Positions 1 to 9,907 of a stretch of 64,000 nt of DNA are shown here, piece by piece (position 1 is the first letter of the stretch; each line of letters begins with the position of its first letter). This stretch comes from Micromonospora sp. WMMD1155 (GTDB lineage Bacteria > Actinomycetota > Actinomycetes > Mycobacteriales > Micromonosporaceae), in contig NZ_CP120742.1 of NCBI RefSeq assembly GCF_029581275.1, positions 5,146,501 to 5,210,500 on the forward strand, written 5' to 3'. The position numbers and the translations under genes are program-made. The notes beneath the pieces are model-generated. The model saw nothing but the letters and a program-made list of their open reading frames with translations, did not search any database and had not been told where the DNA came from.

Positions 1-615
1 GCCTACCGGTGGAGCGAGATGCAGGTCCACCTCTCCAGGGGTGCCCATGAGGCGGCCTACGAAGCCATTCTGGAGACCGCTGAGGTGTTGCTGTGTTACA
101 CCGCGCTCGCTGTCCTGTCGCTATCTCGCGATGCAGGTCTTCGCCTGGGCGCGGTCGACGGCATCCGGAGGAGGCTGTCAAGGGGAGGAAGCAACGGGCC
201 CGGCTTCGGGGACTGGGCTGCCATCCTAAAGGAGGCAGCAGAGAGCAAGGCGTTCCGGCGCACCCCCGACGGAGACCCGCTCAATGACTTCAGCCGTATT
301 TTCTCCACTCCGGAGGCGGCGTCTGCCCTCCAGCGCCTGGCCGGACGACGCAACGCCAAGTCTCATCTCCGACGTGTCGACGCCATTGACCTTCCGTCCG
401 CCATCGAGGAAGCGCATGCTGATCTGACGACCCTGCTGGAACACGCGTCGGTCCTTGCGGACCTACCCCTGGTACAAGTCACAAGCGTTCGCTGGGACAC
501 ACTGCAGAGAACCGCCCAGGTGGATTACCAGGAGCTCACGGGCGACAACGCGCTGGTGCCGGGTCAACAGCGACCTTATGCAAACAGTGATCTGGAGGTC
601 GGCAGCCTGTACCTA
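1..615 (+). pseudogene. 5' part of unrecognised gene split by IS630
   Basis: The frame is open from the first base of the window, so the N-terminus may lie outside; an internal ATG is at 19. The protein is mixed alpha-helical with no motif I recognise. At codon CTA (613-615) the gene is cut by an IS630-type element; its present stop (622-624) lies inside the terminal repeat of that element. If the element and one copy of the TA duplication are removed, the frame runs without a break into 1855-2055, giving a single protein of about 270 residues or more. Function unknown. The split is directly visible; calling it inactive is inference. Confidence 0.8.
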
Positions 616-1852
616 GTGCTCTGACCACAAACGTTGGCCGGGATGGTCATGCGGCTCGGCTGGCGGGTTGGCCCCAGCGGCGGTGTCGTTCGCTGCGGAT
701 GCGGGCGCGGTGGCGGCGTTGGGCGGCCATGACGTCGGGGTGGCGGGCGTTGGCGTTGCGCCAGCGCAGGTAGGCGTGCAGGCCGCGGGCCAGGACGGTG
801 TGGTTGGGGTGGTCGGAGCCGGCGATAACGAAGGTGCGCAGCGGCCCGAAGTGCGCCTCGATCGGGTTGGCCCAGGAGGCGTAGGTCGGGGTGAAACACA
901 ACTCGACCTTGTTCCGGGCCGCCCACCGTCGGATCGCGAAGCCCTTATGGGCGGACAGGTTGTCCAAGATGATGTAGATCGGGGCGCCGTCAGGGCGGGC
1001 GGCCCGGATCGACTTGAGTGCGGCGAGGGTGTTCGCCGCCGATTTCTGGGTGCGGACCACACCCCAGAGGGTGTCGTCGCCGATCGAGTAGCAGCCGTGG
1101 AACTGCCGCACGCCGTGCAGCTTGTGGTAGTTCGCCGGGAGCCTGCGTGGGCGGCTTTTCGGCTGCCAGCCGACGCCACCGTGCGGGCGGATCGTCAGCG
1201 GCCCGAACTCATCGAACGCGAACGTGCGGTGCGGGAAGTGCTCAATCACATGCTCGATACGGGCCAGCTTCTGCTCCCGCTGGGGGTCCGTGGACTCCTT
1301 CCACGTCTTCGTGCGTTGGAAGGTGATCTGGTGGCGGCGCAGCACCTGCCGTAGCCGTTCCCGCCCGATGATCACCTTCCGATCGGGGTTGTCAGCGAGG
1401 TATTCGGCGAGCTTGCGCACGCTCCAGCAGGTGAACGGCCGTCCCAGCTTGGCGGGACGGGTGTTGGCCGTCGCGACGATGAACGCCTCGTCGTCGCTAC
1501 TGATCCGGCGGGGACGGCCACCCGCCCACTGAGGGTCCAGGCTGGCCATCCCCATCTCGTTGAACCGGTGGATCACCTGCCGAACGGAGTCTTCGTCGGC
1601 CTGCACGAGCCGGGCAATGACCGGCACACTGTTGCCGCCAGCTGAGGCGAGCACGACCATCGCTCGGCGCAGCCGCACGACCGAGCCGGTGCCCCGACGC
1701 ACCAGACGCTGCAGCCGTTGACCCTCTTGATCACTTAATCGACGTACCCGAACCGGCTCTGCCACCCCGACAGCCTGACGGCCTCACGCCGGCCCAGCCC
1801 TTCACTCAGGCCGGCGTGTCACCAACACCGCCAACGTTTGTGGTCAGAGCAC
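616..1852 (-). mobile_element. IS630-family insertion sequence, 1237 bp
   Basis: Perfect inverted repeats of 22 bases lie at 616-637 and 1831-1852 (outer bases GTGCTCTGACC). A TA dinucleotide flanks both sides (614-615 and 1853-1854), the target duplication typical of IS630/Tc1-like elements. One intact transposase gene lies inside on the minus strand. Perfect ends and an intact gene indicate a recent insertion. The element interrupts a coding frame that can be rejoined exactly. Confidence 0.95.
647..1765 (-). CDS. IS630-family DDE transposase
   Basis: This 372-aa protein should catalyse cut-and-paste transposition of the surrounding element. An N-terminal helix-turn-helix region (about residues 1-110) is followed by a DDE catalytic core: the first Asp is in FAFDEFG near residue 200, the second in IILDNLSAHK, and the Glu in NPIEAHF near residue 310. 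The length is normal for IS630 and no frameshift is needed. It sits alone between perfect terminal repeats, so the copy looks functional. Confidence 0.95.
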   Translation of the reverse strand: MAEPVRVRRLSDQEGQRLQRLVRRGTGSVVRLRRAMVVLASAGGNSVPVIARLVQADEDSVRQVIHRFNEMGMASLDPQWAGGRPRRISSDDEAFIVATANTRPAKLGRPFTCWSVRKLAEYLADNPDRKVIIGRERLRQVLRRHQITFQRTKTWKESTDPQREQKLARIEHVIEHFPHRTFAFDEFGPLTIRPHGGVGWQPKSRPRRLPANYHKLHGVRQFHGCYSIGDDTLWGVVRTQKSAANTLAALKSIRAARPDGAPIYIILDNLSAHKGFAIRRWAARNKVELCFTPTYASWANPIEAHFGPLRTFVIAGSDHPNHTVLARGLHAYLRWRNANARHPDVMAAQRRHRARIRSERHRRWGQPASRAA

Positions 1853-1854
1853 TA

Positions 1855-2055
1855 GCGAACGAGGACGGGCGACTGCATCTACTGCGCCCCTTCCTGCTTC
1901 GACGCCGCTGTCCCGTGTGCCGCAGCTGGGAGACATTTCACGTCGACAGCACCCCAGACGGCTCGACCGTGACAGTCAAGAGCCTGGAACGCGGCCATAC
2001 TGACACGGACCCAGCACTGCGGCAGGTGCTTAAGCATGTGGGTATCGTCGAATAG
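1855..2055 (+). pseudogene. 3' part of gene split by IS630
   Basis: This is the C-terminal 66 residues of the gene that begins upstream of 615. The frame continues exactly across the excised insertion (CTA then GCG AAC GAG). It contains one CxxC pair (CPVCRSW), perhaps a metal or zinc site, followed by a short beta-rich segment ending KHVGIVE. A small frame beginning inside the element (1816) can read into it, but no ribosome-binding site supports its use. Function unknown. Confidence 0.75.
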
Positions 2056-2413
2056 TTGCTAGAGGCCGCCTAGAACAAGCCCTGGCGTCTGCCGGCACAT
2101 CCTGAACGGCAGCCCCCGTTACGTACGCCGCTGCCCGATGCCCATCTGCGCGAGATCGACGCCTTCCGTCGCGTCGCCCTCGGCAAGCCGTGGCAACTCA
2201 TCACGACATGAGGAAGCCGCGACGGTGAGTGCCTCGGTCAGCCACAGGGAGAGCAGCATGTCAGAGTGCGATCCATCGGCTGCGCGATGCCGCTGATCGA
2301 GATCCAGGCACAGTCACGTCAAGGGTGTGAGCCCAGTCCCGGCATGGTTGGTGTCTCTGTCGGCTATCCGCCAAGCACTGGCGAGCAGTGGCTTCTCGTA
2401 GTGCGATGACCAC
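2056..2413 (+). other. Gene-poor stretch with a possible decayed frame
   Basis: I see no intact gene. Between a TAG near 2075 and the TGA near 2210 there is a short open frame ending KPWQLITT, with codon use like coding DNA but no convincing start; it may be the tail of a lost gene. The stretch ends at a GTG (2414-2416) that could have been the original start of the STAND ATPase gene now displaced by the IS5-type element. Confidence 0.35.
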
Positions 2414-2428
2414 GTGGGGCGGGCACTA

Positions 2429-3470
2429 GGGCCTGTGTCGAAGTCGGTCACAGCCACTCGTTGATCGCGGCGATGTGCACGGTGGCTTCGTAGCGGACGG
2501 CGAGTTTGTCGAAGCGGGTCGCTACGGCCCGGTTGCGTTTGAGCCGGTTGATGCCGCACTCCACGGCGTGACGCTGCTTGTATCGCTCGGGATCGAAGGC
2601 CGGTGGCCGGCCGCCCTTGGACCCCTTCTTGCGTCGGTTGGCGTCTTGGTCGGCTTTCGAGGGGATGGTCGCGGTGATGCCGCGTCGGCGCAGGTAGCGG
2701 CGGTTGGCCTTCGACGTGTACGCCTTGTCGGCCAGGACCCGGTCCGGGCGGGTCCTGGCCGGCCGGCGCCGAGACGGGGCACTCGGATCCCGTCGAGCAC
2801 GGCCATGAACTGCGGGCTGTCCCCGCGCTGCCCAGCGGTCAACACGATCGACAACGGCTTCTGCCCCTGCTCGCAGGCCAGGTGCAGCTTCGTGGTCAGC
2901 CCACCCCGCGACCGACCGAGCGCGTGATCGATCGGCTCAACCGTGACCCCGCCCGGCGGCTCGGCCTGAAGATCCCCCTTTTACGCGCCCCGGCGGCGTG
3001 CTGATGCGCGCGGGAGACCGTCGAGTCCACCGACACGTCCCAGACCACACGTCCGGCCGAGTCAGCCAGGGCCTGCAACACGGTCAGGATCTTCGCCCAG
3101 GTCCCGTCACGCTGCCAACGCCGGAACAGCCCGTACGCCGCGGCCCAGGATCCGTAGCACTCCGGAACGTCCCGCCACGGGGCACCGACCCGTGTCCGCC
3201 ACCGGATCCCATCAATGAGCTGCCGTTTCGTCCATGTCGACGGCCGACCTGGCCTACGCCCCACAGGCAGCAGCGGCTCCAGCGCCGCCCACTCTGCGTC
3301 GGTCAGGTCGTGCCGCCTCGCCACCGCTAGGGTGTCCACGAGGTCTCCGGTGTTCGGGTTCTGCTTGGTCGCTGAACCAGATACCGGAGACCTCGCTACA
3401 TCTCGAACACCGACACGCGAAGATCCTCACCCAACAACTCAAGCCCTGGCACGGACTTCGACACAGGCCC
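2429..3470 (-). mobile_element. IS5-family insertion sequence, about 1042 bp
   Basis: Inverted repeats match at 2429-2445 and 3454-3470 (GGGCCTGTGTCGAAGTC). Both ends are flanked by TA (2427-2428, 3471-3472), consistent with a TA target duplication. The element carries a two-phase transposase on the minus strand. It lies immediately downstream of a possible GTG start (2414) for the STAND gene, so it probably separated that gene from its promoter and first codons. Confidence 0.9.
2448..3339 (-). pseudogene. IS5-family transposase, frameshifted
   Basis: The first frame starts at GTG 3339 and encodes the DUF4096-like N-terminal half (LTDAEWAALEPLLP) as far as the slippery run AAAAGGGGG (2974-2982). 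Many IS5 elements make a programmed frameshift at this kind of run. The second frame carries on through [11 protein letters not shown] and [12 protein letters not shown] further one-base loss near 2757-2762 then throws it out of phase; the C-terminal part ([16 protein letters not shown] to AAINEWL, stop 2448) is in the other frame. The programmed shift is expected of the family. The second break is not, so this copy is probably dead unless it is a sequence error. Confidence 0.8.
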
Positions 3471-6400
3471 TAAGGGAGTACCGTCGCGAGTCCGGTGCCC
3501 TGCTGGGCACGATTGCCGTCGGTCTGGCTATCAACATCGTGACGGCGCGAACGGACAGCTGGCGTGGGCCGCGGCGGTTTGTCCTTGACTACGCCTACCT
3601 GTGGCTTCCGCTCTGCGTCGTCCTGTGGCTCGGCTGGCGTTTCTTTGTCCATCGCCGGACAGCGGTCACGTGGCGTGGGGCGGAAAGCCCGTACCCCGGC
3701 CTCGCGCCGTTCACGGCGGAGCGCGCGGGTGTCTTCTTTGGCCGCGACCGCGAAGCAAGGGACGTACTACACCGACTGGAGCGCTCCGGGCCGGCGCCGC
3801 CGACCCGGATCGTCACGATCGTCGGCCCGTCGGGAGTGGGTAAATCCTCGCTGATCCGCGCGGGGTTCTCGCTCGACTACCGCGGCGGTGGACCGTGGTG
3901 GGTCCGCTACGTCCGGCCGCTGACCCGTTTATGAGCCTCGCCGCGGCTTTAGCGGATGGCCCGGAGGCTGTGCTGGAGGCGGCGCGACTGCTGCGCGAAG
4001 AAGCAGCCTCTCCGGAAGCCCCACCCCAGGTTGTGCCAAGCTTCCTCGTCGCAGCCCGCGGCCCTGTACTGCTCGTTGTCGATCAGGCCGAAGATCTGTA
4101 CACGATGACCGGTGAGCATGACCGGGCCCAGTGGTGGACCTTGCTTACCCGAACGCTGGCGGTGCTGCCGGAGCTGCGCATGCTGGTGGCGGTCCGGCCC
4201 GAGTTCCGCCGCCGGCTCACCGATCAGCAGGCCGGCTTCATCTCCCGGCCGGTGGCCATCGGTCTGCTGGATCCGGCCCGCATCCGACAGGCCATCGCGG
4301 GGCCTGCCCGAGCTGCAGGACTCACGTTCGAGGACGACCTCATCGACCGCATGACCGCCGACGCCACGGTCGGTGACGCGCTTCCCCTGCTCAGCCACCT
4401 GCTGCAACGCCTGCACCTGCAGTCCGATCGCCAACACATCACGGTGGCTCAGTACGAACAGGCGGGGGAGGTGGGTGGCGCCATCGCAGCTCACGCGGAG
4501 CAGATCTACGAATCTCTCACCGAGCGGTACCCCCAGCGCGCCGTCGACTCTGCTCTGCTGCGCGGCATCGTTATGGAAGGTAAGGAAACCGTACGAAAAA
4601 CGATCCAACGATCCGACCTCGATACCACCGCAGCGAGCATCCTCGAGGAGTTCAGGGCAGCCCGTCTGATCATCGACGTCGAGGACGGTACCTGCCTCGA
4701 ATTGACCCACGACGCCCTGTTCCGCCAGTGGCGACGACTCGCGTCTCTGATCAGCACCAGCGAGGAGCGCCTGCGCCGCATCACCCGGCTCGAGCATCGC
4801 GCGACAGCCTGGCAAGCGGACCCACACACAGACGACCTCTTGCGCGGCCGAACGCTCGCCGATGCTCTCGCGCTCGCAGCCGAGGTGCCCCTCTCCACCA
4901 CAGCCCGACGCCTGCTCGACGCCTCCCAAGCGTTCGATCACCAGGACCGCGTCCGACAGTCCGAGCGGATCGCCGAGTTGGCGCAACAGGTGCGACGGCA
5001 GGACCCCGAACTGGCCGTGGCACTGGCCCACACCGCGCTAAACGAGTTGCCACCCACCCCGGCAGCGACGATTACGCGCTGGGCCCTGACCGCCAGGTCG
5101 CGAATACAGCACCTCACCATCGGGCACACCACCAGCGTCACCTCCGCGGTCTGGTTGCCAGACAGTGGGGCCTTGCGCACCGCCGACAAGACGGGGCGCG
5201 TTTGCACCTGGGACGATGCGGGTCGCCTTAACGGAGTCGCCTTCGCCGTTGACATGAAAGCGTGCGGGCACACCCTGCTGAATGCCAGCGGCGCCCTCGC
5301 CCTCACCGAGCATGATCGAGGCGCCATGCTGTGGCGCGTCGCAGACGGCCGCAACCTGGGCAGCCGAAAGGGAAGTCTTCCAGTGTCGTTCGACTCATTC
5401 TCGTGGTACGACGATGTCCGCTTCGCGGGACAGTTCGACTACCGAACCGTCGACGTCTACCGCTTGAACGATGAAGTCCCACAGTTTGTCACCAGCATCC
5501 CGGCCACACACGTTCGCGCCACCGCATGGTCTCCGCAGGGTGACCGGCTGGCCATCGCCTCAGACGACCTGCTGCTCGTGGTCAGCATCGACGAGCACGC
5601 GTCGGAGGTCCTGCGACAACAGGTAGCGTGGTCGCGCCCGGTGCTGTGCTGGGCACCCGACGGCATCCGACTCGCCGTCTCAGCCGATCCGGCATTCACA
5701 ATGCGCCGCACCGACATCCTCGCACCGAAGGCCCGCACGCTGTGGATCTACGACACCGACACCGGCCAAGCCGCCGAAAGTGCACCACCCGGCATGACCG
5801 AAGCCATGGCATGGTCACCCGTCGAGGACGTCATCGCTTGCTCCGTGCGTCGAACACGCCACCGTGACCGCGTGGCGTTGATCGACGTCGGCACCGGCCG
5901 GACAGTTGAGCGGCGGGCACGCCCTCACCAGATCAGCGCGATCGCCTGGTCCTCCGACGGCAAGCGAATAGGCTTAGGAACCTCATTTCACTATGTCGAG
6001 ATCTGGGACGTCACCGGACGAAGCTTTCGCCGCCTGCCCACCGGAAGCCTGCAGAGAATCTCGTGGTCTCCGGACCTCAAACGAGCCGCTGTAAGGCGGC
6101 TCGGAACGATGCCAGAGATCATCGAAGCGGGCAAGGTTACGCCGGCGCTGAGGCTCGGAGACGATGATTGCCTGTCAATCGCTTCTCGCCACTAGGTGAT
6201 CTGGTCGCCACCGGGATGCAAGAGCAGGTCACGGTGTGGGACGCGCGATCCGGTGCCCTCCGGGTGCAGTGGGGCGCTCGCCCCCGAAAAACTCCGAAAC
6301 ACAAGCCGACGTTGGTGCCGCTTCCGTGGGTTTATGGACTCGCCTGGTCCGGCGACGGCTCACGGCTGGCTGTCCATACGCATTGCTTCTTCGACAGAAC

Positions 6401-7022
6401 CCGACCCGCCCTCTCGGTGTGGGACGTGGCCAGAGCGCAGCGCCTAGCAGTTCTCGACGGAGGCGAAGACAGCACCGGAACGATTGCCTGGTCCCCGGAC
6501 TCAAGCCTCATAGCCGCAATCGCCGGCGAACACAACGTGAGCTTGTGGCGAGCAGACGACTACACCCTCGTTCACCAATGGCGAACCGAAGGGCCCGACG
6601 AGGTAGCAGCCCTGGCCTGGTCGGATGACTCCACAAGCCTCGCCGCCTCCGTCGGCAACCACGTCGAGATCTGGGACGTAGCGCAGGAGCAAGTCGGGTC
6701 ACGCTGTCTCGGCCATACGGGCAACGTCGGACACCTCAGCTGGGCAACCGACGGGCAACGCCTCGCAACCATCAGCGATGACTACATGCTCTACATCTGG
6801 CGCGCTCAAGAGGGACGGCCGCTCGGCGTACTTGTCATACCTCGTGGGGTAGTGCGCAGCCTGTCATGGCAAGACGCCCTCATCGTCACCTACGACGACG
6901 GCACGATAATGAGTTGGGAAGCATGCGCTGACCCCGCGTCGACTTTGGACGGAGGCAGTGAACCTCGTGCGCTCAGCGTTGACGAACGCGCACGATACGG
7001 CCTGCCGTCGCCCATCGACTGA
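3471..7022 (+). pseudogene. STAND (nSTAND1) ATPase with WD40 propellers, broken
   Basis: Two predicted membrane helices are followed by the nSTAND1 signature YPGLAPF...FFGRD, Walker A GPSGVGKSSL (about 3828-3857) and Walker B VLLVVDQAEDLYT (about 4066). At least twelve WD40-like blades follow (repeats of AWSPDG...IWD) to the stop at 7020-7022. Such proteins act as signal-sensing NTPase switches and are often associated with defence or cell death. Three lesions are visible: the IS5-type element at the 5' end (the original start may be GTG 2414), a one-base loss near 3918 that breaks the NTPase domain, and another near 6180 that breaks the propeller. Restoring one base at each rejoins typical family sequence. 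The result would be about 1190 residues. Confidence 0.85.
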
Positions 7023-7216
7023 ACGGTCAGCAGGAATAAAAGCGGAATTGGAACTTGTCAGCTACACGTACATCTCGGTCAATCGACGACGGAGTGAGCG
7101 GGTCCCTGAAGCTTCGGTCCTATACGTCCAGAGTCGTGAGCTGGTAGGCTAAATGCATGAACACCCACGCTAAGCGTGGATGCTCTAAATATGTGTTCAG
7201 CTCCCCCCTCGGACAC
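6951..7216 (+). repeat. STAND gene tail plus flank, copy 1
   Basis: The last codons of the STAND gene (GSEPRALSVDERARYGLPS), the non-coding DNA after it and the tRNA-like end at 7195-7216 are diverged but recognisably repeated, in the same order and orientation, at 54466-54794. Shared stretches include the ACGTACATCTCGGTCAATCGAC-type segment near 7066 and the final CCCCCCTCGGACAC. Confidence 0.6.
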
Positions 7217-7355
7217 CACTTCTCGTGGATATCCACGCGAGATCAACTCCCCTCGCGTGGGGACGAGAACCGGTACGTTGCATCTGTGCACGCAGCCGCC
7301 GGGTGTGGCTTCTTCCTGCGCTGACACCGCTGTGTCCGCCCTGGCGGGGGCCTAG
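7023..7355. other. Non-coding stretch with hairpins
   Basis: There is no supported gene. The stretch contains the tRNA-like end, a palindrome (CGTGGATATCCACG near 7216-7235) and a second hairpin CCCC...GGGG followed by ACGAGAACC near 7250-7272. The last faintly resembles one type I-E CRISPR repeat, but it occurs only once. Confidence 0.4.
7195..7216 (+). other. tRNA 3'-end-like sequence (possible att site)
   Basis: This stretch looks like the T-loop plus 3' acceptor half of a tRNA, closest in my reading to actinobacterial leucine tRNAs that end CCCCCTCGGACA. It matches 19 of 22 bases of 54773-54794. Upstream a hairpin (CCACGC-TAA-GCGTGG, about 7165-7180) resembles a long variable arm, but the acceptor, D and T stems do not pair well, so I do not call a functional tRNA. 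Such 3'-end copies are typical remnants of integration at tRNA genes. Confidence 0.45.
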
Positions 7356-7508
7356 GTGAGTCCCGGCCGACCGCGTCCCCGCCAGCCCGACGAACAGCTC
7401 GTCGAGGCCCTCGTGGACCTCATCGCGCGCGAGCTGAACGCGGACGTCGCTGTCCAGGTCGAAGAGGCCCTTGAATACCAAGCGCGTGGCACGGTCTGGA
7501 CCCGATGA
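7356..7508 (+). CDS. Small hypothetical protein, 50 aa
   Basis: A GTG start follows an in-frame TAG directly and is preceded by a G-rich ribosome-binding-like run (GGGGGCC, 7345-7352). The 50-residue product is amphipathic helical (DEQLVEALVDLIARELNAD) with strongly coding third-position GC. No family is recognised. It lies between the broken STAND gene and a divergent methyltransferase and could be a residue of a lost gene. Confidence 0.4.
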   Translation: MSPGRPRPRQPDEQLVEALVDLIARELNADVAVQVEEALEYQARGTVWTR

Positions 7509-7632
7509 GGCACTGACCTGGGCCGAGTGCCGGCCTCATATCGCTCTGGTGTTGAGTCTGGGTGTTGATGCGGTTGGGGGTGTCTCGGTCGCGTTGGACT
7601 TGAAATTTCTCGCTTCGCTGCCGCCGGTTCGA

Positions 7633-8274
7633 TCAGCGGCGGCGCAGAACGATCACGTTGTCGGTCACCTCGGCGGACTCGCCGTTCGGGCCGGTCGCGG
7701 TGCGGGTGCGGGCCTCGCAGGTGATGGTCTGCCAGTGGGACGGATTCAGCGCCAGGTCGGCCAGGGTCTCCTCCGGTGTCGGGAACGTGGCTTGTCGGTC
7801 CCATGACCACGGTGTCACGGATGCGTGATCGGCGATCAGGAGCGTGCCGCCGAGGTTGATCCGCGCCGCAAGGTCGTGCAGGATCCGGGCACGGGGAAAC
7901 TCGAAGAGCGAGTGCAGGTAATGGGCGGTGATCAGATCCCAGGTGCCTTCTGGGAGGCTGACTGACAGGTCGTGGCGCTCGGTGCGTACCCGGGCTGTCA
8001 GCTCTTGCTCGGCGGCCTGGGCCGCGACGCGCTGCAGCGCCGCGTTCGCGATGTCGACCGCGATGACCTGCCAGCCCTGGTGGGCGAGCCAGAGGGTGTC
8101 GCCTCCCGGCCCGCACCCTAGGTCGAGCGCGGTGCCGGGGGTCAGGTCCGCGGCGACGGCGGCCAGCACCGGGTTCACCCGAGGGATCCACGCACTGCCG
8201 AGCAGTTGCTGGTGGAGCCCTTGCCAGAATTGCTCGGGGGTCTGGTCCAGCGAAGGGCGTTCGATGTTCGTCAC
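7633..8274 (-). CDS. Class I SAM-dependent methyltransferase
   Basis: This 213-aa cytoplasmic protein has the class I motif I ALDLGCGPGGDT (about residues 50-61), motif II IAVDIANAAL and a typical Rossmann order through LITAHYLHSL and GGTLLIADH. The substrate is unknown; the family includes small-molecule and metalloid (tellurite/thiopurine-type) methyltransferases. A GTG start (8272-8274) is used. It is the last gene of the minus-strand run, about 120 bases beyond the VKOR gene, and may be separately transcribed. Confidence 0.8.
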   Translation of the reverse strand: MTNIERPSLDQTPEQFWQGLHQQLLGSAWIPRVNPVLAAVAADLTPGTALDLGCGPGGDTLWLAHQGWQVIAVDIANAALQRVAAQAAEQELTARVRTERHDLSVSLPEGTWDLITAHYLHSLFEFPRARILHDLAARINLGGTLLIADHASVTPWSWDRQATFPTPEETLADLALNPSHWQTITCEARTRTATGPNGESAEVTDNVIVLRRR

Positions 8275-8395
8275 CCTGAGAGAATGTGCTGGCGCTGGTC
8301 GTGAGACAAAGATATTTGCCGGATCAGCAAAGGGTTCGGTCGGCGGTCAGCATGGTCCGGTCGCGGCCTGACGCAGGACGGCGAGCCATCCGTGC

Positions 8396-9031
8396 TCAGG
8401 TCAACAGGGTGCGCCAGTAAAACCAGAACTGCTCACCGATGAGCGCCACGATGACGACGTACCAGGCGGTGAGGACGACCGTGTGGTATCGGAGCAGAGC
8501 CGCCCCTCGCGAGGCGAACATCTGTTCCTGATGGACGTTGTGCAGGGTGACGTACCAGAAGATGGCGATGGTGACGATCCAGACCACCATGCAGTACGGA
8601 CACAGCGCGCCGATGCGGTACAGGCTCTGAAAGATCAGCCAGTGCACGAAGCCCACGCCGAACGTCGCACCGAGCTGCAGACCGAGCCAGAACCAACGCG
8701 GTAGTCGGGCGCCGGCCAGGACCGCTACCCCGATGGTGGTCACCACGCTGAACCCGACGATGCCGATCAGCGGGTTGGGGAAGCCGAAAGCGGCCGCCTG
8801 CGGTGTGGCCATCACCGAGCCGCAGGACAGGATCGGGTTGATGCTGCAACTGGGTCGATAGCTCGGATCGGTCAGCAGGTTGATCTTCTCGATGGTGAGG
8901 GTCAGCGCTGCGGCGGCGCCGATAGCACCGCCGACCGCCAGCACCCAGCCGATGATCCGCGCGGCGAACGGCTCCGCCGGATCTGGCCGGACGACCACTG
9001 CTTCGGCGGTGGTCGTGAGCTGCCGACTCAT
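8396..9031 (-). CDS. Vitamin K epoxide reductase (VKOR) family protein
   Basis: VKOR proteins re-oxidise DsbA-type enzymes by passing electrons to quinones in the membrane, driving disulfide formation outside the cell. The 211-aa sequence has about five membrane helices, the quinone-side active site CPYC (in IGALCPYCMVVW) and the outer loop cysteine pair (CSINPILSC). Its ATG overlaps the stop of the DsbA-like gene by four bases, so the two are co-translated and form a matched oxidase/re-oxidase pair. Confidence 0.92.
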   Translation of the reverse strand: MSRQLTTTAEAVVVRPDPAEPFAARIIGWVLAVGGAIGAAAALTLTIEKINLLTDPSYRPSCSINPILSCGSVMATPQAAAFGFPNPLIGIVGFSVVTTIGVAVLAGARLPRWFWLGLQLGATFGVGFVHWLIFQSLYRIGALCPYCMVVWIVTIAIFWYVTLHNVHQEQMFASRGAALLRYHTVVLTAWYVVIVALIGEQFWFYWRTLLT

Positions 9032-9798
9032 CCGGCAAGGGCAGCGTCGACGGCGGCCTTGAGCCCGGCGTACGTGGGCTGGCCATCGAAGCGCTGGCCG
9101 TTGACGAAGAACGACGGGGTGCTCTGCACGCCGGCGGCGGTGCCGTCGCTCTGGTCGTCACGGATGCGGGCCGCAGTCGCCTGGCTGTCCCGGTCGGCGC
9201 GGAACTTCGCCAGGTCCAAGCCGAGCTGCTGCGCGTAGCCCTCGAAAATCGCCGACTGGTCCTGCTGCTGGCCGCCCCAGGTGGACTGGGTCTCGAACAG
9301 CTTGACGTACATCTGCTCGAACTTGTCCTGTCGGGCTGCGGCCTCGGCGGCGCGGGCGGCGTTCTGTGCGTTGGCGTGCTGGGACAGCGGGAAGTTCCGG
9401 ACCACGTAGGTGATCTTGCCCGCGTACTCCTGGCGGAGTTTTTCCACGCCGGGGAACGCCTGCCCGCAGGACGGGCACTCGAAATCGAGGAACTCGACCA
9501 TGGTGACCTTGCCGTCCCCGGCGGTGGTGAGCCGGTGGCTGTCTGCCCTCACCACCCGGTCGCCAGCTGCCTGCTGAGCTTTGTCACTGCTGTTCTGCAC
9601 GTAGACGAAGAGCCCGGCGAGGCCGACGAGCACGATCGCCAACAGCCCGAAAGTGATCCTGCTGTTGGTGCTCACGCGTGGGGCGCGCATCGCCTTGGCG
9701 GCCTTGTCGGCTGCCTTCCGGCTGCCGGCCGGTCCGGAACCGCCGGCCCGGCCGCCAGCGGCGGTCGGCCTGTTGGTGCGGCTGCGTTTCTTGGACAT
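9028..9798 (-). CDS. DsbA-like membrane-anchored thiol oxidoreductase
   Basis: A basic cytoplasmic tail and one N-terminal membrane helix (ITFGLLAIVLVGLAGLFVYV) precede a thioredoxin-like DsbA/DSBA_2 domain with active site FECPSCGQAF and the cis-Pro region STPSFFVNGQ. It should form disulfides in exported proteins. The start at ATG 9798 is chosen over longer frames because GGAGGA lies seven bases upstream. It overlaps the VKOR gene by 4 bases. The location at the end of the copper block fits maturation of cysteine-rich exported copper proteins. Confidence 0.92.
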   Translation of the reverse strand: MSKKRSRTNRPTAAGGRAGGSGPAGSRKAADKAAKAMRAPRVSTNSRITFGLLAIVLVGLAGLFVYVQNSSDKAQQAAGDRVVRADSHRLTTAGDGKVTMVEFLDFECPSCGQAFPGVEKLRQEYAGKITYVVRNFPLSQHANAQNAARAAEAAARQDKFEQMYVKLFETQSTWGGQQQDQSAIFEGYAQQLGLDLAKFRADRDSQATAARIRDDQSDGTAAGVQSTPSFFVNGQRFDGQPTYAGLKAAVDAALAG

Positions 9799-9907
9799 CC
9801 GTGCGTCCTCCACCCAGGTCTTCGTCACGCTGGCCTTGTTTGACGGGCAGGTGCTCAATCGTTGGTCGTTCCAGACCCTGCTGGAGTTCCGGTTCGTCGA
9901 CACCCGG

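Noticed and set aside
7100..7216. Complete tRNA gene ending at 7216
   Set aside because: A variable-arm-like hairpin and a good 3' end are present, but acceptor, D and T stems do not pair properly.
7250..7272. Hairpin resembling one type I-E CRISPR repeat (CCCC...GGGGACGAGAACC)
   Set aside because: Only one copy, no second repeat at spacer distance and no cas genes in the window.
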